Assembly: GCA_944319745.1 (NCBI GenBank) | Contig: CALUET010000002.1 | Span: 1-64,000 of the forward strand | Source: an uncultured Phocaeicola sp. | Lineage (GTDB): Bacteria; Bacteroidota; Bacteroidia; Bacteroidales; Bacteroidaceae | Reading direction: 5' to 3' | DNA: 64,000 nucleotides | Shown here: positions 63,429 to 64,000 of the stretch, piece by piece | How the letters are laid out: the number at the start of each line of letters is the position of its first letter | Position numbering within the stretch: position 1 is the stretch's first letter | Made by a program: the position numbers and the translations under genes | The notes under the pieces: model-generated | What the model saw: only the letters and a program-made list of their open reading frames with translations | What the model was told of the DNA's origin: nothing | Databases searched by the model: none

Positions 63429-64000
63429 ATGACATATACATTCTTACAACATTATTGGTGGTTCGTGGTGTCGCTGTTGGGAGCTTTACTGGTATTTCTG
63501 CTTTTTGTGCAGGGAGGTAATTCTTTACTTTTCCGCTTGGGCCGTACGGAAGAAGAACGCGTAATGCTGGTAAATTCCACAGGGAGGAAGTGGGAGTTCA
63601 CGTTTACCACGCTGGTAACCTTCGGCGGAGCGTTCTTTGCGTCCTTTCCTTTGTTTTATAGTACGAGTTTCGGCGGTGCATACTGGCTGTGGATGATTAT
63701 ACTTTTCAGTTTTGTGTTGCAGGCAGTATCGTACGAATTTCAGTCGAAGCTGGGCAATCTGTTGGGAAAACGCACTTATCGTTTTTTCCTGGTATTGAAT
63801 GGAATCATTGGTCCGGTGCTGTTGGGTGCTGCGGTTGCCACGTTCTTTAACGGAGCGAACTTCGTTGTCGACAAGGCAAATATGGCAGACGAATGGATGC
63901 CTGTCATCAGCAGTTGGGCGAATGGTTGGCATGGTTTGGATGCTTTTGCCGATGTGTGGAACATCATATTGGGATTTGCCGTGTTTTTTCTCGCCCGCTT
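63429..64000 (+). CDS. cydB: Cytochrome bd oxidase subunit II, 5' part
   Basis: The gene runs off the right edge; 190 codons are visible. The start TYTFLQHYWWFVVSLLGALL and later QAVSYEFQSKLGN and NGIIGPVLLGAAVATFFNG are typical of CydB, the membrane partner that supports haem insertion and assembly. The ATG at 63429 is 52 bases after cydA. The missing 3' part prevents a check on integrity. Confidence 0.93.
   Translation, partial: MTYTFLQHYWWFVVSLLGALLVFLLFVQGGNSLLFRLGRTEEERVMLVNSTGRKWEFTFTTLVTFGGAFFASFPLFYSTSFGGAYWLWMIILFSFVLQAVSYEFQSKLGNLLGKRTYRFFLVLNGIIGPVLLGAAVATFFNGANFVVDKANMADEWMPVISSWANGWHGLDAFADVWNIILGFAVFFLAR

Noticed and set aside
1-64000. CRISPR array, IS element or prophage
   Set aside because: No regular repeat-spacer series, transposase, integrase or phage structural gene was seen on either strand.

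Overview
The window is a gene-dense chromosomal segment of a member of the Bacteroidales (Bacteroidota). The genus cannot be fixed from the sequence alone. The evidence is a six-gene Na+-pumping NADH:quinone reductase operon, a cydAB oxidase preceded by a DUF4492 gene, a TamL-type lipid-anchored Omp85 protein, a Rho factor with a long Asn/Gln-rich insertion, a type-2 isoleucyl-tRNA synthetase, and many promoters matching the Bacteroidetes sigma-70 pattern TTTG-N(about 20)-TAnnTTTG. No rRNA, tRNA, CRISPR array, insertion sequence or prophage is visible. Fifty-five protein genes are annotated, and the last one (cydB) runs off the right edge.

Layout. 1-2.2 kb: a PerR-type regulator with a PerR-box-like palindrome in its leader, and an NhaC-type antiporter. 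2.4-8.3 kb: ileS, a DksA/TraR-like gene, lspA, a DUF4296 lipoprotein and a small unknown gene. 8.3-11.8 kb: an SpoU rRNA methyltransferase divergent from tamL. 11.8-14.0 kb: an accessory-looking cassette of a GNAT-like protein, an IbrA-like PP-loop protein and an IbrB-like ParB-fold protein. 14.1-16.7 kb: lysA and lysC. 16.8-27.5 kb: a long minus-strand run, dnaN, exonuclease, coaBC, recN, rlmB, a TPR pseudoprotease, hisH, hisA, hisF, hisIE and an FtsE-like ATPase. 27.7-30.2 kb: an SSB-tailed DUF3127 gene converging on rho. 30.5-37.1 kb: ridA, a DUF3805-like gene, an ABC-F ATPase, a GH78-like enzyme and a peptide transporter. 37.4-43.4 kb: nqrABCDEF. 43.6-48.5 kb: a NahK-like kinase, a Spy-like protein, a long RluA-type pseudouridine synthase, ispE and a DUF456 protein. 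48.5-54.4 kb: dnaB, pheT, a yebC homologue and an ADP-ribosylglycohydrolase. 54.4-61.5 kb: a predicted small RNA, a LytS/LytR two-component pair, and a TolC-MacA-MacB export operon. 61.6-64.0 kb: DUF4492, cydA and cydB.

Most of this is core metabolism: lysine and histidine synthesis, replication, translation, and Na+-coupled respiration with a bd oxidase for low oxygen. The PerR regulator also fits a microaerotolerant anaerobe. The features most worth a second look are the minus-strand small RNA near 54.7 kb with its own promoter and terminator, the Ibr-like cassette, the swapped HIGH motif (GIHH) of IleRS, the Rho insertion, and the SSB-like tail on the DUF3127 protein beside dnaN.
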